The notes beneath the pieces were generated by a model. It saw only the letters and a list, made by a program, of their open reading frames with translations. It did not search any database and was not told the DNA's origin. From Lucifugimonas sp038150225 (GTDB taxonomy: Bacteria > Chloroflexota > Dehalococcoidia > Lucifugimonadales > Lucifugimonadaceae), in contig JAYQWG010000003.1 in assembly GCA_038150225.1 (NCBI GenBank), positions 1-64,000 on the forward strand: DNA of 64,000 bases, read 5' to 3'. A program made the position numbers and the translations under genes. This document shows, piece after piece, positions 33,915 to 43,518 of this stretch. Position 1 is the first letter of the stretch. Every line of letters starts with the position of its first letter.

Positions 33915-35378
33915 TTATCCGACCGCACCTTCAAGTGAAACTTTCAAAAGTTGAGCAGCTTCAACTGCGAACTCGAATGGGAGTTCTTTGATCACATCAC
34001 GGCTCCAACCGGTGATGATCATGTGGTGGGCTTCCTCTTCGGATAGTCCACGGGCCATCAGGTAGAACAGTTGGTCGTCACTGACCTTTGACGTGGAAGC
34101 CTCGTGCTCAAGTCGAGCCGTTGGATTTCGCACTTCGATGTACGGGACGGTGTGTGCGCCGCACTTGTCCCCAACCAGCAACGAGTCACACTGCGTGTGG
34201 TTGGTGGCATTCTCAGCACCGGGCATGATTTGGACCTGGCCGCGATAGGTGTTGTTGCCCTGCCCCGCGGAAATACCCTTCGACACGATGGTCGACTTGG
34301 TGTTCTTTCCGATGTGGATCATCTTCGTTCCGGTGTCAGCTTGCTGATGGTTGTTCGCAAGCGCCACCGAGAAGAATTCTCCGACGGAGTTGTCGCCACG
34401 GAGGATCACACTAGGGTACTTCCAGGTAATCGCAGAACCTGTCTCAACCTGGGTCCAGGAAATCTTGGCGTTTTTGTCGGCCCGTCCACGCTTCGTGACG
34501 AAGTTGTAGACACCACCTTCGCCTTCTTTGGTTCCTGGGAACCAGTTCTGGATGGTCGAGTACTTGATCTCGGAATCGTCTAGTGCGACCAACTCAACAA
34601 CAGCAGCATGCAGTTGGTGAGACTTCCTGAAAGGAGCCGTACAACCTTCCAGGTACGAAACGTAGGCGCCTTTGTCGGCAACGATCAGCGTTCGCTCGAA
34701 CTGTCCGGAACCTTCCGTGTTGATTCGAAAGTACGTCATCAGTTCGATTGGGCACTTCACACCGGGCGGGATGTATGCAAATGACCCGTCACTGAACACC
34801 GCAGAGTTCAGTGCTGCGTAGAAGTTGTCGGTGTGTGGAACGACAGATCCGAGATACTTCTTTACGAGTTCAGGATGTTTTTTTACTGCCTCGTTGAACG
34901 AGCAGAAAATAATGCCCAGTTCGGCAAGCTTGTCTTCCATCGTCGTAGCGACTGATACCGAATCAAATACAGCGTCGACAGCCACTCCGGCGAGTTTGGC
35001 TCGTTCCTGAAGTGGGATTCCCAACTTCTCGAACGTCTCAAGCATTTCAGGATCGACGTCGTCGAGGCTCTTCGGTGCCTCTTCAGCACCTTTTGGAGCC
35101 GCGTAGTAATAAATGTCCTGGAAATCGATCCCCGGGTAGTCGATCATCGCCCAACCAGGCTCACCCTCGGATTCGTTCAATGATTCCCAGTGCTTGAAAG
35201 CCTTCAACCGCCACTCAAGCAACCACTCTGGTTCGCCTTTTTTCTCCGAAATGAGTCGAACGATGTCCTCATTCAGACCCTTGGGAGCAAGCTCAGTCTC
35301 GACATCTGTAACGAATCCCCATTGATACTCCTGACCCGAAAGGTCAGTCTCGCGAGAAATCGTTTTTTGTGTGGTCAA
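33915..35378 (-). CDS. sufB: Fe-S cluster assembly protein SufB
   Basis: A 487-aa scaffold protein, first gene of the suf operon. Conserved blocks include SVVPHTDNFYAALNSAVFSDGSFAYIPPGVKCPIE, EGCTAPFRKSHQLHAAVVELVA, MIHIGKNTKSTIVSKGISAG and ARLEHEASTSKVSDDQLFYLMARGLSEEEAHHMIITGW. GGAGAA lies upstream of the ATG. The family normally carries about 470-490 residues. It is the first of five genes in the order sufB-sufC-sufD-sufS-sufU, and the 54-bp gap to sufC is the largest in the set. Confidence 0.96.
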   Translation of the reverse strand: MTTQKTISRETDLSGQEYQWGFVTDVETELAPKGLNEDIVRLISEKKGEPEWLLEWRLKAFKHWESLNESEGEPGWAMIDYPGIDFQDIYYYAAPKGAEEAPKSLDDVDPEMLETFEKLGIPLQERAKLAGVAVDAVFDSVSVATTMEDKLAELGIIFCSFNEAVKKHPELVKKYLGSVVPHTDNFYAALNSAVFSDGSFAYIPPGVKCPIELMTYFRINTEGSGQFERTLIVADKGAYVSYLEGCTAPFRKSHQLHAAVVELVALDDSEIKYSTIQNWFPGTKEGEGGVYNFVTKRGRADKNAKISWTQVETGSAITWKYPSVILRGDNSVGEFFSVALANNHQQADTGTKMIHIGKNTKSTIVSKGISAGQGNNTYRGQVQIMPGAENATNHTQCDSLLVGDKCGAHTVPYIEVRNPTARLEHEASTSKVSDDQLFYLMARGLSEEEAHHMIITGWSRDVIKELPFEFAVEAAQLLKVSLEGAVG

Positions 35379-35786
35379 AGAAGGTTCTCCGATTCAAAAA
35401 TCGTTGCGAAGTTGGGTTTGAATTTCCTATCGCACCAGCCGTGATTTATGAACGTTTTCACGAAAATTGGATTCAGGAAAATCTATTCCTGACTTAATGG
35501 GTAGGCATTATTTTAGGTGCGACTTAAAACACCGTCAACGAAATTCGTAACTACGAAGTGGAACTGGTTCAGACACGAAATTGGCGTAAATGGAGTGCGA
35601 ATCTCTAGCTTCATTTATGCACATATCGATCTATTCAGGTGCATTCGGATTTTTCAGGTGAAATTTGCTCGGCATTCGAGCCAAAATATTGAGGGGTAAA
35701 TCAGTTCGAATGCTATATTCAATTGCTGGTATTTTCTGCCGCCCATCCTGGCAGCCAAATACAGTCGATATTCAGAAGGTTTTAGC
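35379..35786. promoter_or_regulatory. Divergent promoter region between sufB and gatB
   Basis: A 408-bp AT-rich stretch without a convincing gene. It must hold promoters for the suf operon (minus) and gatB (plus). I see no palindrome that I would match to an IscR or SufR site. Confidence 0.45.
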
Positions 35787-37262
35787 GTGGAATACGAAGC
35801 AGTTATTGGTCTCGAAACGCACGTCCAATTGAAGACGCGCAGCAAGATGTTCAGCACCTCAAGTGCGGAATATCAGTCGGCAGAACCAAACACGGTAGTC
35901 GACGAGGTGAGCATGGCATTGCCAGGAACGCTTCCGGTGGTCAATAAGACAGCTGTTGAGTACGCGATGATGATCGGGATGGCGATCAACTGCAACATTG
36001 CTCGCCTGACCAAGTTCGATCGAAAGCAGTACACGTACCCGGACCTCATGAAGGGCTACCAGATAACCCAGTTCGACGAGCCAATTTGCTACGAGGGTTA
36101 CATTGATCTCCCTATTGAGGACTCAATTCGGGTTCGAATCAATCGAGTACATATGGAAGAAGACGTGGCTCGTCTTGTCCACGTCGAAGGTCCCCAGGGC
36201 GGTACTGTTCATTCCCTGATCGACATCAACCGTGCTGGAACACCTCTCATGGAGGTTGTGACCGAGCCAGACATGCACACACCGGAGCAGGTCGAGTCGT
36301 ACATCAACTCACTGCAGCACATCATCCGATACCTTGGTGTAGGAACAGCCAATATGGAAGAAGGCTCGTTCCGCTGCGATGCGAACGTAAGCGTCCGTCC
36401 AAAAGGTTTAACTGAACTTACGACGAAAGTCGAAGTGAAGAACATGAACCGTATTCGGGCTGTGGTACGGGCGATTGAGTATGAAATCGAACGACAAATT
36501 TCAGTTATCGAAAATGGTGAGCGCGTAGTCCAGGAAACCCGCGGCTGGGACGACGGAAAGGGAGTAACGACTCCGCAGCGAAGCAAGGAAGAAGCTCACG
36601 ATTACCGTTACTTCCCTGAGCCAGACATTCCACCGCTGGTAATCAGTGAAGAATGGATCAACGAAACACAGGCAAAAATGCCTGAACTCCCGATCGCACG
36701 AAAAGCGCGATTCGAAGACGAGTGGGGATTGAGTGAGTACGACGCGGATCTCCTCACTTCGGTTCGATCCACAGCTGAGTATTTCGAAGATGTTTGCGCA
36801 GACCTCAAAGCATCATCTCCCGACGCAAAACAAGCATTTGCAAAGGAAGCTGCAAACTGGCTCAATGGTGAAATGGCACGAATGATGAACAATGCCGAAA
36901 TCACCGACATGTATAAGACAAACGTACAGCCGTCTCAACTGGCATCTCTTGTTGAGAAATTTCGCAAGCGAGAGCTGAACAACAACTCGGCAAAACAGGT
37001 GTTCGAAGTGATGTTCCGTAAGGGAACCGATCCCAAACAAATCATTGAAGACCTTGGGCTCGGAATGGTTTCAGGCGACGATGCGCTCGGACCTGTAGTT
37101 GATGAGGTCATTGCCAATAACGAAAAAGCGGTTGCCGACTACCTGGACGGGAAAGAAGCATCGCTCAAGTACCTCATGGGTCAGGTGATGAGAGCAACTC
37201 GCGGACAAGCTGATGCAAAGCAAGCTACTGAGATGATCAAGGAGCGACTCTCCTCAGGTTAG
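35787..37262 (+). CDS. gatB: Aspartyl/glutamyl-tRNA amidotransferase subunit B
   Basis: A 491-aa subunit of the GatCAB complex, which amidates Glu-tRNA(Gln) or Asp-tRNA(Asn). The N-terminus (EYEAVIGLETHVQLKTRSKMFS) and conserved DLMKGYQITQFD, VHMEEDVARLVH, DINRAGTPLMEVVTEPD and SFRCDANVSVRP are typical. The C-terminal YqeY-like tail domain begins near residue 350. The start is GTG 35787 with AGAAGG upstream. gatA and gatC are not in the window, so the subunits are scattered. Confidence 0.97.
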   Translation: MEYEAVIGLETHVQLKTRSKMFSTSSAEYQSAEPNTVVDEVSMALPGTLPVVNKTAVEYAMMIGMAINCNIARLTKFDRKQYTYPDLMKGYQITQFDEPICYEGYIDLPIEDSIRVRINRVHMEEDVARLVHVEGPQGGTVHSLIDINRAGTPLMEVVTEPDMHTPEQVESYINSLQHIIRYLGVGTANMEEGSFRCDANVSVRPKGLTELTTKVEVKNMNRIRAVVRAIEYEIERQISVIENGERVVQETRGWDDGKGVTTPQRSKEEAHDYRYFPEPDIPPLVISEEWINETQAKMPELPIARKARFEDEWGLSEYDADLLTSVRSTAEYFEDVCADLKASSPDAKQAFAKEAANWLNGEMARMMNNAEITDMYKTNVQPSQLASLVEKFRKRELNNNSAKQVFEVMFRKGTDPKQIIEDLGLGMVSGDDALGPVVDEVIANNEKAVADYLDGKEASLKYLMGQVMRATRGQADAKQATEMIKERLSSG

Positions 37263-37368
37263 TCGTTGCAAGGTTCACTTGGTTGCAACTGGATGTGTAG
37301 CAATACACCTCCAGTGCCACTAACATAGTTACAGAATAATTCGTCCCAAGTACGGGGCTGGAACTTAC

Positions 37369-37584
37369 ATGGAAACCACATTTAGCCTAATCCTCATCGT
37401 AACAGCGGTCTCGCTTATCGGCGTGTTGCTGCTTCAGGCCCGCGGTTCGGGATCTTCCCTCTTCGGGGAAGCCACAAGCACATTCCGATCACGTCGCGGA
37501 GTCGAGCAGTTGCTTTTCAGGGCAACGATCGTGCTCGCCTTCGTATTCGTCGGAGTTGCTATCGCAAACGTTCGCTTTAGCTAA
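37369..37584 (+). CDS. secG: Preprotein translocase subunit SecG
   Basis: A 71-aa membrane protein with two helices (residues 6-23 and 47-67) and the conserved segment LLLQARGSGSSLFGEATSTFRSRRGVEQLLFRAT. SecG joins SecYE and aids protein export across the cytoplasmic membrane. It lies 106 bp downstream of gatB and ends before a hairpin terminator. Confidence 0.93.
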   Translation: METTFSLILIVTAVSLIGVLLLQARGSGSSLFGEATSTFRSRRGVEQLLFRATIVLAFVFVGVAIANVRFS

Positions 37585-37607
37585 CACTTACTGAAGCGAT
37601 ATTTTTC

Positions 37608-37637
37608 AACAGGCGGTTTTTCACCGCCTGTTTTTTG
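37608..37637 (+). terminator. Rho-independent terminator after secG
   Basis: A perfect 10-bp stem AACAGGCGGT (37608-37617) and ACCGCCTGTT (37623-37632) with a 5-nt loop is followed by TTTTTG. It ends the gatB-secG transcript. Confidence 0.93.
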
Positions 37638-37701
37638 TTAATGCTTTTCGCTCATGCATTCGTTGATCGAGCGCAAATTCGGGTTAACATTGCCGCCGCA
37701 C

Positions 37702-40269
37702 ATGAACATTCCAATCATTCTCGAAGTTACCGACTCGCTGACAAAAGACGCATCTGTAGTCGGCGGTAAAGCCCAATCCGTTGCTGAGCTCGTCGCTCAA
37801 AACGCTCCAGTTCCCGCAGGATTCGTAATCCCGGTTCAGGCATTTCAGTCCTTCATCGAACCGCATCTCGCCGACATTTCGCGAGAGTTAGGAACGGTCG
37901 ATGCAACTTCCCCCGCGAGTGCATTCGACGCCGGTGACCGCATATGTGAATTACTTAGCAAAGCCCCTATCCCAGCCGAGTTGGAACTCGCTATTGATAA
38001 ACGTGTTGATGACGGTCGGTATGCGGTTCGATCAACTGCAACAGCAGAGGATTCTGTAACCGCCTCTTTTGCTGGAATCTACGAGAGTTTTCTGGACGGT
38101 TACGACGCAAAGTCGGTTGCCAATCGAGTCAAAGACGTCTGGCTGTCCTACTTTTCGGGAAGAGCAATTTCATACCGGGTGATGCAGGGAATCAACCATC
38201 TAACAGGCGGCATGGCCGTGCTTGTGATGGAGTTGGTCGACGCCGACGCAGGTGGCGTAGTGTTCACTCGCGATCCCAGGGATGGCAGCAACCAACTCCT
38301 AATAAACGTCGCGCTCGGCCTAGGTGAGGGAGTGGTATCGGGTCAAGCTCAGGCTGATTCGTTTAGTCTCGACTCATCCAGTCTGGAAGTTATTCGACGA
38401 AACGTTATCGACAAAGAATTGATGTTCGTCACCACTCCAGATGGTGAAACCACGAAAGTCCCTATACCTGCAGAACAGCGCAGCGAAGCTGCATTGAGTG
38501 ATGAGAACCTACGGCGGGTTGCCGAGATATCTCTCGAACTGAAAAAGAGAGCGGGTGATGATCGGGATATCGAGTTTGCCGTACGGAATGACGAGGTCTT
38601 TGTGTTGCAATCGCGACCAATCACCACTGGTGCGGCACCTCAAGAAGAATTCCCAATTTCATGGGACTCTCCAGAAGAAGAGAAACTCCATTGGGTGACC
38701 GGCCGACCCGATCCCTTATTTCCGCTGGTCATCGACTACTCGTTCATGCAAGGTGAGGCCGAAAAACGCTCGGTCGATTTCACCGGCCAGTACATGGGAC
38801 GTCAGGATCTAAAAAAGATCGTCAACGGCTACCTTTACTCAGCGCCTTCCCCGAGAGACCCGGAAGAACTGAAAAACCGGTTATTCAAACACCACCTCCG
38901 GGGTCGACGTTATCTCGAAAAAGGTACGACGTATTTCTATGAGGAAGTAGAGCCCGTACTGCGTTCGAACCTCGCAGCACTCGAACAAGATCGGCCTGCA
39001 GACGACACCCCGATCCCCGACCACGTCGCCTATTTGAGACGGGCCATGCGCCTCGCGACTGACCATCAAAATGACTTGCACTGGCGAAGTTGGGCTGGGT
39101 TCAAAGAAAAGGATGATCTTGCGAACTTATTCGCTGAGATCACCGGTCGACCGCCTGTTGAATCTTCGGATTTAACACTGGGTATGGAACATATGACCGC
39201 CAAGCTCTCTCGCCGGATGAACGCTATCGCCGCACTTGTGAAATCGGACAAATGGCTGAGCGAAAAATTTGCCGAACGCGACTATGACGCGTTGTTCGCA
39301 CGTGGCAACGGTAACAATCCGGTAGTTCGCAGTTTCCGAACCAGGTTCCGCTCGTTGCTGAAAACCTGGGGACGCAGAAACGGCATCGGTTACGGCACAG
39401 CCTGGAAGCCAACTGACCCGACCTGGAACATGCGACCAGACATTCCATTGGACACCATTGGCTCGTTCGTACGACAGGACATCGAGGACGTCGGTCGATC
39501 ACGAAAACAGCTTCGTCTCAGGCGGGAAACGGCAATTGCCGATGTACGTCGGATAATCGGAAGAGATAAACAACTGCGTAAGAAGTTCGATTTTGAACTC
39601 TTCCGGGCATCTAATCACATCAAGATGATGGAAAATCACAATTACCTCATCGAGCAGTGCACGTTCGGCGAGTATCGCGAGGCGATTGACCGCGCCGGCA
39701 GAGCTTTGGTGAGTAGCGGATGGCTCGACGAAGCTGATGACATTTTCTACCTGCGGCTGAATCAACTCGACGACGCAGTTGCTGCGAACGATTACAGCGA
39801 TCTCAGAAGGCTCGTGATTACCGCACGACAGGAGTGGCAAGAAAACTCTAAGTTGGACCGACCTGATTTCATTGGGACCAATCCCGAGGAAAAAGATAAA
39901 CCTGATGAGGAATTCGTTCGTGGGCTGAGCGAAGACGGTCAGACACTGATTGGCGAACCGTCGTCAGCAGGTCAGTTCACCGGGATTGCCAGAGTCGTGG
40001 TTACGCGATCCTCAAAGCCGCCAGACATCAAAAAGGGAGAGGTGCTGGTGACCGATAACACTGGCCCTGACTGGGTTCCAGTGTTCCCGCTAATTGGCGC
40101 TCTCGTGTTGGACACAGGGGACAACTTCCAGCATGCATCGCTCATCACACGTGAGTACGGGATACCGTGTGTGATCCAGACGAAAGAAGCGACGACTCAC
40201 ATCAAGGACGGTCAAATGGTGACCGTTGATGGAACCGCTGGAACGGTCGAACTTCGACCCAAGATTTAG
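37702..40269 (+). CDS. PEP-utilizing dikinase with rifampicin-phosphotransferase-like architecture
   Basis: An 855-aa protein. An N-terminal ATP-grasp domain (residues 1-310: VVGGKAQSVAELVAQNAPVPAGFVIP, YAVRSTATAEDSVTASFAGIYESFLDG, DRDIEFAVRNDEVFVLQSRPITTG) is followed by a large unique middle region (about 330-740) and a C-terminal mobile phospho-histidine domain (TDNTGPDWVPVFPLIGALVLDTGDNFQHASLITRE), with the phosphorylated His at about 811. PEP synthase has the His domain before a C-terminal TIM barrel, which is absent here; the order ATP-grasp, substrate domain, His domain is that of rifampicin phosphotransferase. The small-molecule substrate is unknown. ATG 37702 is chosen over 37654 because the fold starts there. 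Confidence 0.82.
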   Translation: MNIPIILEVTDSLTKDASVVGGKAQSVAELVAQNAPVPAGFVIPVQAFQSFIEPHLADISRELGTVDATSPASAFDAGDRICELLSKAPIPAELELAIDKRVDDGRYAVRSTATAEDSVTASFAGIYESFLDGYDAKSVANRVKDVWLSYFSGRAISYRVMQGINHLTGGMAVLVMELVDADAGGVVFTRDPRDGSNQLLINVALGLGEGVVSGQAQADSFSLDSSSLEVIRRNVIDKELMFVTTPDGETTKVPIPAEQRSEAALSDENLRRVAEISLELKKRAGDDRDIEFAVRNDEVFVLQSRPITTGAAPQEEFPISWDSPEEEKLHWVTGRPDPLFPLVIDYSFMQGEAEKRSVDFTGQYMGRQDLKKIVNGYLYSAPSPRDPEELKNRLFKHHLRGRRYLEKGTTYFYEEVEPVLRSNLAALEQDRPADDTPIPDHVAYLRRAMRLATDHQNDLHWRSWAGFKEKDDLANLFAEITGRPPVESSDLTLGMEHMTAKLSRRMNAIAALVKSDKWLSEKFAERDYDALFARGNGNNPVVRSFRTRFRSLLKTWGRRNGIGYGTAWKPTDPTWNMRPDIPLDTIGSFVRQDIEDVGRSRKQLRLRRETAIADVRRIIGRDKQLRKKFDFELFRASNHIKMMENHNYLIEQCTFGEYREAIDRAGRALVSSGWLDEADDIFYLRLNQLDDAVAANDYSDLRRLVITARQEWQENSKLDRPDFIGTNPEEKDKPDEEFVRGLSEDGQTLIGEPSSAGQFTGIARVVVTRSSKPPDIKKGEVLVTDNTGPDWVPVFPLIGALVLDTGDNFQHASLITREYGIPCVIQTKEATTHIKDGQMVTVDGTAGTVELRPKI

Positions 40270-40275
40270 ATCAGC

Positions 40276-41643
40276 CTAGTCACGAGTCCAGGTTGTGCTA
40301 CCAGCACCATCGGCAATTGTGATACCAGCGGCTTGTAGCTTGTCACGAACAGCGTCCGCGTCTGCCCATCGTTTGTCAGCCCGTGCCGAGGCACGTTCTT
40401 CAATCAGGGCTTCGATCTCAGCTTCCGAAATTCCAGATTCATCCTGGGGTGGTGCCTCGAGAGTGAACCCGAGAACTTTTGTGATCTCTTTCAGTCCCTC
40501 AACCGCGTCAGAAACCCCGCGCCCTTCATCATGACCACGGTTAATTTCTCGACAGAGATCAAATATTGCAGCCACCGCCTGAGGAGTACCGAGGTCATCA
40601 TCCATCGCTTCGATGAATCGAGCTTTGAATGGCTCAAAATCGACCTGACCATTCCCACCGGTTGTATCAAGTTCGGCAGCGAATCTGATTCGGCGCATCG
40701 AGCGTTCTGCGTTGACGATTAACTCTTTGTCCAAAAGCGGGTTTGTGCGGTAGTGGGTTTGCAAAATCCACAGTCGAATCGCGTCGGAACTGAACTCCTC
40801 TAGCGCTGTGTTCACGTTAAACGCGTTGCCAAGGGACTTGCTCATCTCTTGTCCACTTGCGATTCGGAGCATTCCGTTGTGCATCCAGAAACGTGAAAAA
40901 GGTACAACGCCGGAAGCAGCTTCGCTTTGTGCAACCTCGTTCTCGTGATGCGGGAACACCAGGTCCAGTCCACCACCGTGAATGTCGATTTGTTCACCTA
41001 AGTGCTTGAACGTCATCGCTGAACACTCGATGTGCCATCCAGGTCGTCCTGCTCCCCAGGGTGAATCCCAGCTGGGCTCTTCAGGTTTAACTGCCTTCCA
41101 AAGAGCAAAATCCGCAGGATGTTCTTTACCGGAATCACCTTCAACACGCGACTCCTCTGGCATCTGGTCGATGTCCTGCCCACTGAGCTTCCCGTAGTCA
41201 TCTTTTGATTTGACTCGGAAGTACACCGAACCATTGAGTTCATATGCAGATCCGCCTTCGATCAAACGCTTGATCAACTCGATGATTTCAGGCATGTCTT
41301 CGGTGGCGCGAGGGTGAACCGTCGCTCGTTTTACGTTCAACCCATCAACGGAGGTAAAGAACGACTTTATGTACCGCTCTGTGATGTCTTGCCAAGGTTC
41401 GCCATCACGATTCGCCCGATTGATGATCTTGTCATCAACGTCGGTGAAGTTCTGTACTTTTCTGACCCTGTGCCCGCGGTACTCGAGATAACGCGAGAGC
41501 ACATCAAAAATAATGCTGCTGAGTGCGTGCCCGAGGTGTGAATCGTCGTAAACGGTTACACCGCAGACATACATCTTCACTTCATCACCTGCCGGTGTGA
41601 ACTCTTCTTTCTTACGCGACAGGGTGTTGTAGAGCTGAATCAT
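40276..41643 (-). CDS. cysS: Cysteinyl-tRNA synthetase
   Basis: A 455-aa class I aminoacyl-tRNA synthetase. The zinc Cys is in MYVCGVTVYDDSHLGHALSS (HIGH-like DSHLGH), with RPGWHIECSAM and DLVFPHHENEVAQSEA for further zinc ligands, and the KMSKS-like site GQEMSKSLGN. The C-terminal tRNA-binding part ends in the usual RASARADKRWADADAVRDKLQAAGI. Length is standard. It lies 19 bp from the ispDF stop on the same strand. Confidence 0.97.
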   Translation of the reverse strand: MIQLYNTLSRKKEEFTPAGDEVKMYVCGVTVYDDSHLGHALSSIIFDVLSRYLEYRGHRVRKVQNFTDVDDKIINRANRDGEPWQDITERYIKSFFTSVDGLNVKRATVHPRATEDMPEIIELIKRLIEGGSAYELNGSVYFRVKSKDDYGKLSGQDIDQMPEESRVEGDSGKEHPADFALWKAVKPEEPSWDSPWGAGRPGWHIECSAMTFKHLGEQIDIHGGGLDLVFPHHENEVAQSEAASGVVPFSRFWMHNGMLRIASGQEMSKSLGNAFNVNTALEEFSSDAIRLWILQTHYRTNPLLDKELIVNAERSMRRIRFAAELDTTGGNGQVDFEPFKARFIEAMDDDLGTPQAVAAIFDLCREINRGHDEGRGVSDAVEGLKEITKVLGFTLEAPPQDESGISEAEIEALIEERASARADKRWADADAVRDKLQAAGITIADGAGSTTWTRD

Positions 41644-41662
41644 TTATTCGTAGTGAGTTTGT

Positions 41663-42877
41663 TTAGATTCGGTTCAAGGTCGCTACTGCCTGAGCAGCGA
41701 TTCCATCACCGGCACCTATGGCACCGACATGGTCGGTCGAAGTGACCTTGATGTTTAGTTCTGAGTTTTGGAGTCCATCGATCTGTGAAATCGCAACCGA
41801 CATTTCGTCTGTATGCGAAGCCAGTCGTGGGCGCTGGGCAATGATCGTAGCATCGACGTGCACCACCATCCATCCTGCTTCCTTCGCTAAACGTGTGGAC
41901 TCGGCAATAAAGGTTTGAGACGGAATGTCTTTGTACCGGGGATCGGAAGAAGGAAAGTTACCTCCAAGATCACCTAGACCAGCGGCTCCCAGAATCGAGC
42001 TAGCAATAGCGTGGAGCAGCACGTCACCATCAGAGTGACCATCCAGATGGTGATCAAACTCAATTTCAGTTCCGCCCAATTGCAGTGGTCCCCCTGGAAC
42101 GAGCTTGTGACCGTCAAACCCAACTCCAAACCGCGCACCACTGGTGTCGGAACTCCCCGATGATGTGACGCCTGATCGTCGTTGGAATATCAAGTTCGCA
42201 AGCTGAAGATCTTCAGGTGTGGTTATCTTGATGTTGTCGTTTGAGCCGTCGAACACCGCGACGAGACCACCAATCGATTCGACCATTGAGGCATCATCAG
42301 TAACGTCATCGGTAACAATGTCGTGGGCAGCTTTGATCACATCACGTCTGAAAACTTGCGGGGTTTGTACCGACCACAGTTCTGATCGGTCAGGTGTAGA
42401 GGTGACAACCCTGTGAGGTGCGGTTTTTATCGTGTCTTTCACCGGCACTGCAGCAATACCAGCACCGACTTTCTCTGCCGCCCTAACGCCACGTTGAACC
42501 AATTCGACGTCAATAAATGGTCTGGCACCATCGTGAATCGCCACGAACTCCAGAGCATCGCCACCGTAATCGGAGATTGCGTCCAGTCCGTTTTTAACCG
42601 AGTCCTGCCGACGCTCTCCACTTTCAACAACGGCGACTACTTTGTTGAAATCACCCGCAGAAATCTCATTCCGAAAGAATTCTAGGTTCCGTCCGGATGT
42701 GACAAAAACAATCCAGCCTACCTCGGGCATTGAATTGAATACAGACACCGAATGAAGCGCTACAGGTACACCGGCAAGATTGGAAATCTGCTTGTCGACT
42801 CCTTGCATTCGTGAACTGTTGCCACCGGCTACGATCACGGCTCCCAGGTTTGGTGCTTTTTCGCTCATCCCACCCAA
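41663..42877 (-). CDS. ispDF: Bifunctional IspD-IspF (MEP pathway)
   Basis: A 404-aa fusion. The N-terminal part (1-230) is 2-C-methyl-D-erythritol 4-phosphate cytidylyltransferase with GAVIVAGGNSSRMQGVDKQ, VAIHDGARPFIDVELVQRGV and VQTPQVFRRDVIKAAH. The C-terminal part (about 245-404) is 2-C-methyl-D-erythritol 2,4-cyclodiphosphate synthase with RFGVGFDGHKLVPGGPLQLGG, HSDGDVLLHAIASSILGAAGLGDLGGNFP and KVTSTDHVGAIGAGDGIAAQAVATL. Together they carry two steps of isoprenoid precursor synthesis. The fusion occurs in several bacterial groups. It overlaps the upstream VTT gene by 13 bp. Confidence 0.95.
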   Translation of the reverse strand: MGGMSEKAPNLGAVIVAGGNSSRMQGVDKQISNLAGVPVALHSVSVFNSMPEVGWIVFVTSGRNLEFFRNEISAGDFNKVVAVVESGERRQDSVKNGLDAISDYGGDALEFVAIHDGARPFIDVELVQRGVRAAEKVGAGIAAVPVKDTIKTAPHRVVTSTPDRSELWSVQTPQVFRRDVIKAAHDIVTDDVTDDASMVESIGGLVAVFDGSNDNIKITTPEDLQLANLIFQRRSGVTSSGSSDTSGARFGVGFDGHKLVPGGPLQLGGTEIEFDHHLDGHSDGDVLLHAIASSILGAAGLGDLGGNFPSSDPRYKDIPSQTFIAESTRLAKEAGWMVVHVDATIIAQRPRLASHTDEMSVAISQIDGLQNSELNIKVTSTDHVGAIGAGDGIAAQAVATLNRI

Positions 42878-43512
42878 CTTTGGATTGAATCGATCCCCCA
42901 GAAGCAGGCGTACGCAATTGCCGTCGATTTAATCGCCTTCGCTACGACAACTACTCCAAGGAATTTCTTTATCGGGTACCCAATGCTTCCAGCCGCAATA
43001 CCAATGATGTCGAACAGTGGGTTTGGCACGACCGAGCCAAAAAACAAAATCAGACCACCTCGCTTTACAAGAGCAGCGCGAACCTTTGGGTAGTATTTGT
43101 GCCGTTCAAGTAAAGAACGACCAGAGAGTCCCGCCATGTAGCCGGTCATTTCTCCTAGGGCTTCGGCGGTTGCTGAGATCACGCCGATAAGAAGCGGGTT
43201 TAGCCCAAGTGCAGGTGCAGCAGCGACGCACACAGCTGCCGGTCCCGGAACGGGAAGAATTATCGATCCGGCAGCGATGAAGCTAACAATCCAAACTCCA
43301 CCGTATCCAACATTCTGGGTATTCAGATTCCCTGTACGCCAAAGGATGGATCCAATCAGTGCGAACCCGATAACGAAGGCAAGTAGTCCTAGTCGAATGA
43401 CCAGGTCTTTGTTCTCGACTAGCCATTTCTGGAATCCGCGAAACTCCGCGTGCTCAATTTCAGCAGCACTCGAATCCGACGATTGGTCCTGTACTTCTGA
43501 CTGATCAGTCAA
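42865..43512 (-). CDS. VTT-domain (SNARE-associated/DedA-like) membrane protein
   Basis: A 215-aa integral membrane protein with about five helices. The VTT-type core is AGSIILPVPGPAAVCVAAAPALGLNPLLIGVISATAEALGEMTGYMAG, then the GLILFFGSVVPNPLFDIIGIAAGSIGYPIKKF re-entrant helix region. The N-terminus has an acidic, Gln/Ser-rich cytoplasmic stretch of 25 residues. VTT proteins have been linked to lipid transport and membrane homeostasis. The next gene upstream is a paralogue, so a tandem duplication is likely. Confidence 0.78.
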   Translation of the reverse strand: MTDQSEVQDQSSDSSAAEIEHAEFRGFQKWLVENKDLVIRLGLLAFVIGFALIGSILWRTGNLNTQNVGYGGVWIVSFIAAGSIILPVPGPAAVCVAAAPALGLNPLLIGVISATAEALGEMTGYMAGLSGRSLLERHKYYPKVRAALVKRGGLILFFGSVVPNPLFDIIGIAAGSIGYPIKKFLGVVVVAKAIKSTAIAYACFWGIDSIQSWVG

Positions 43513-43518
43513 TGGTTA

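Noticed and set aside
37654..37701. Upstream Met as start of the dikinase
   Set aside because: It has no ribosome binding site and its extra 16 residues do not match the family start.
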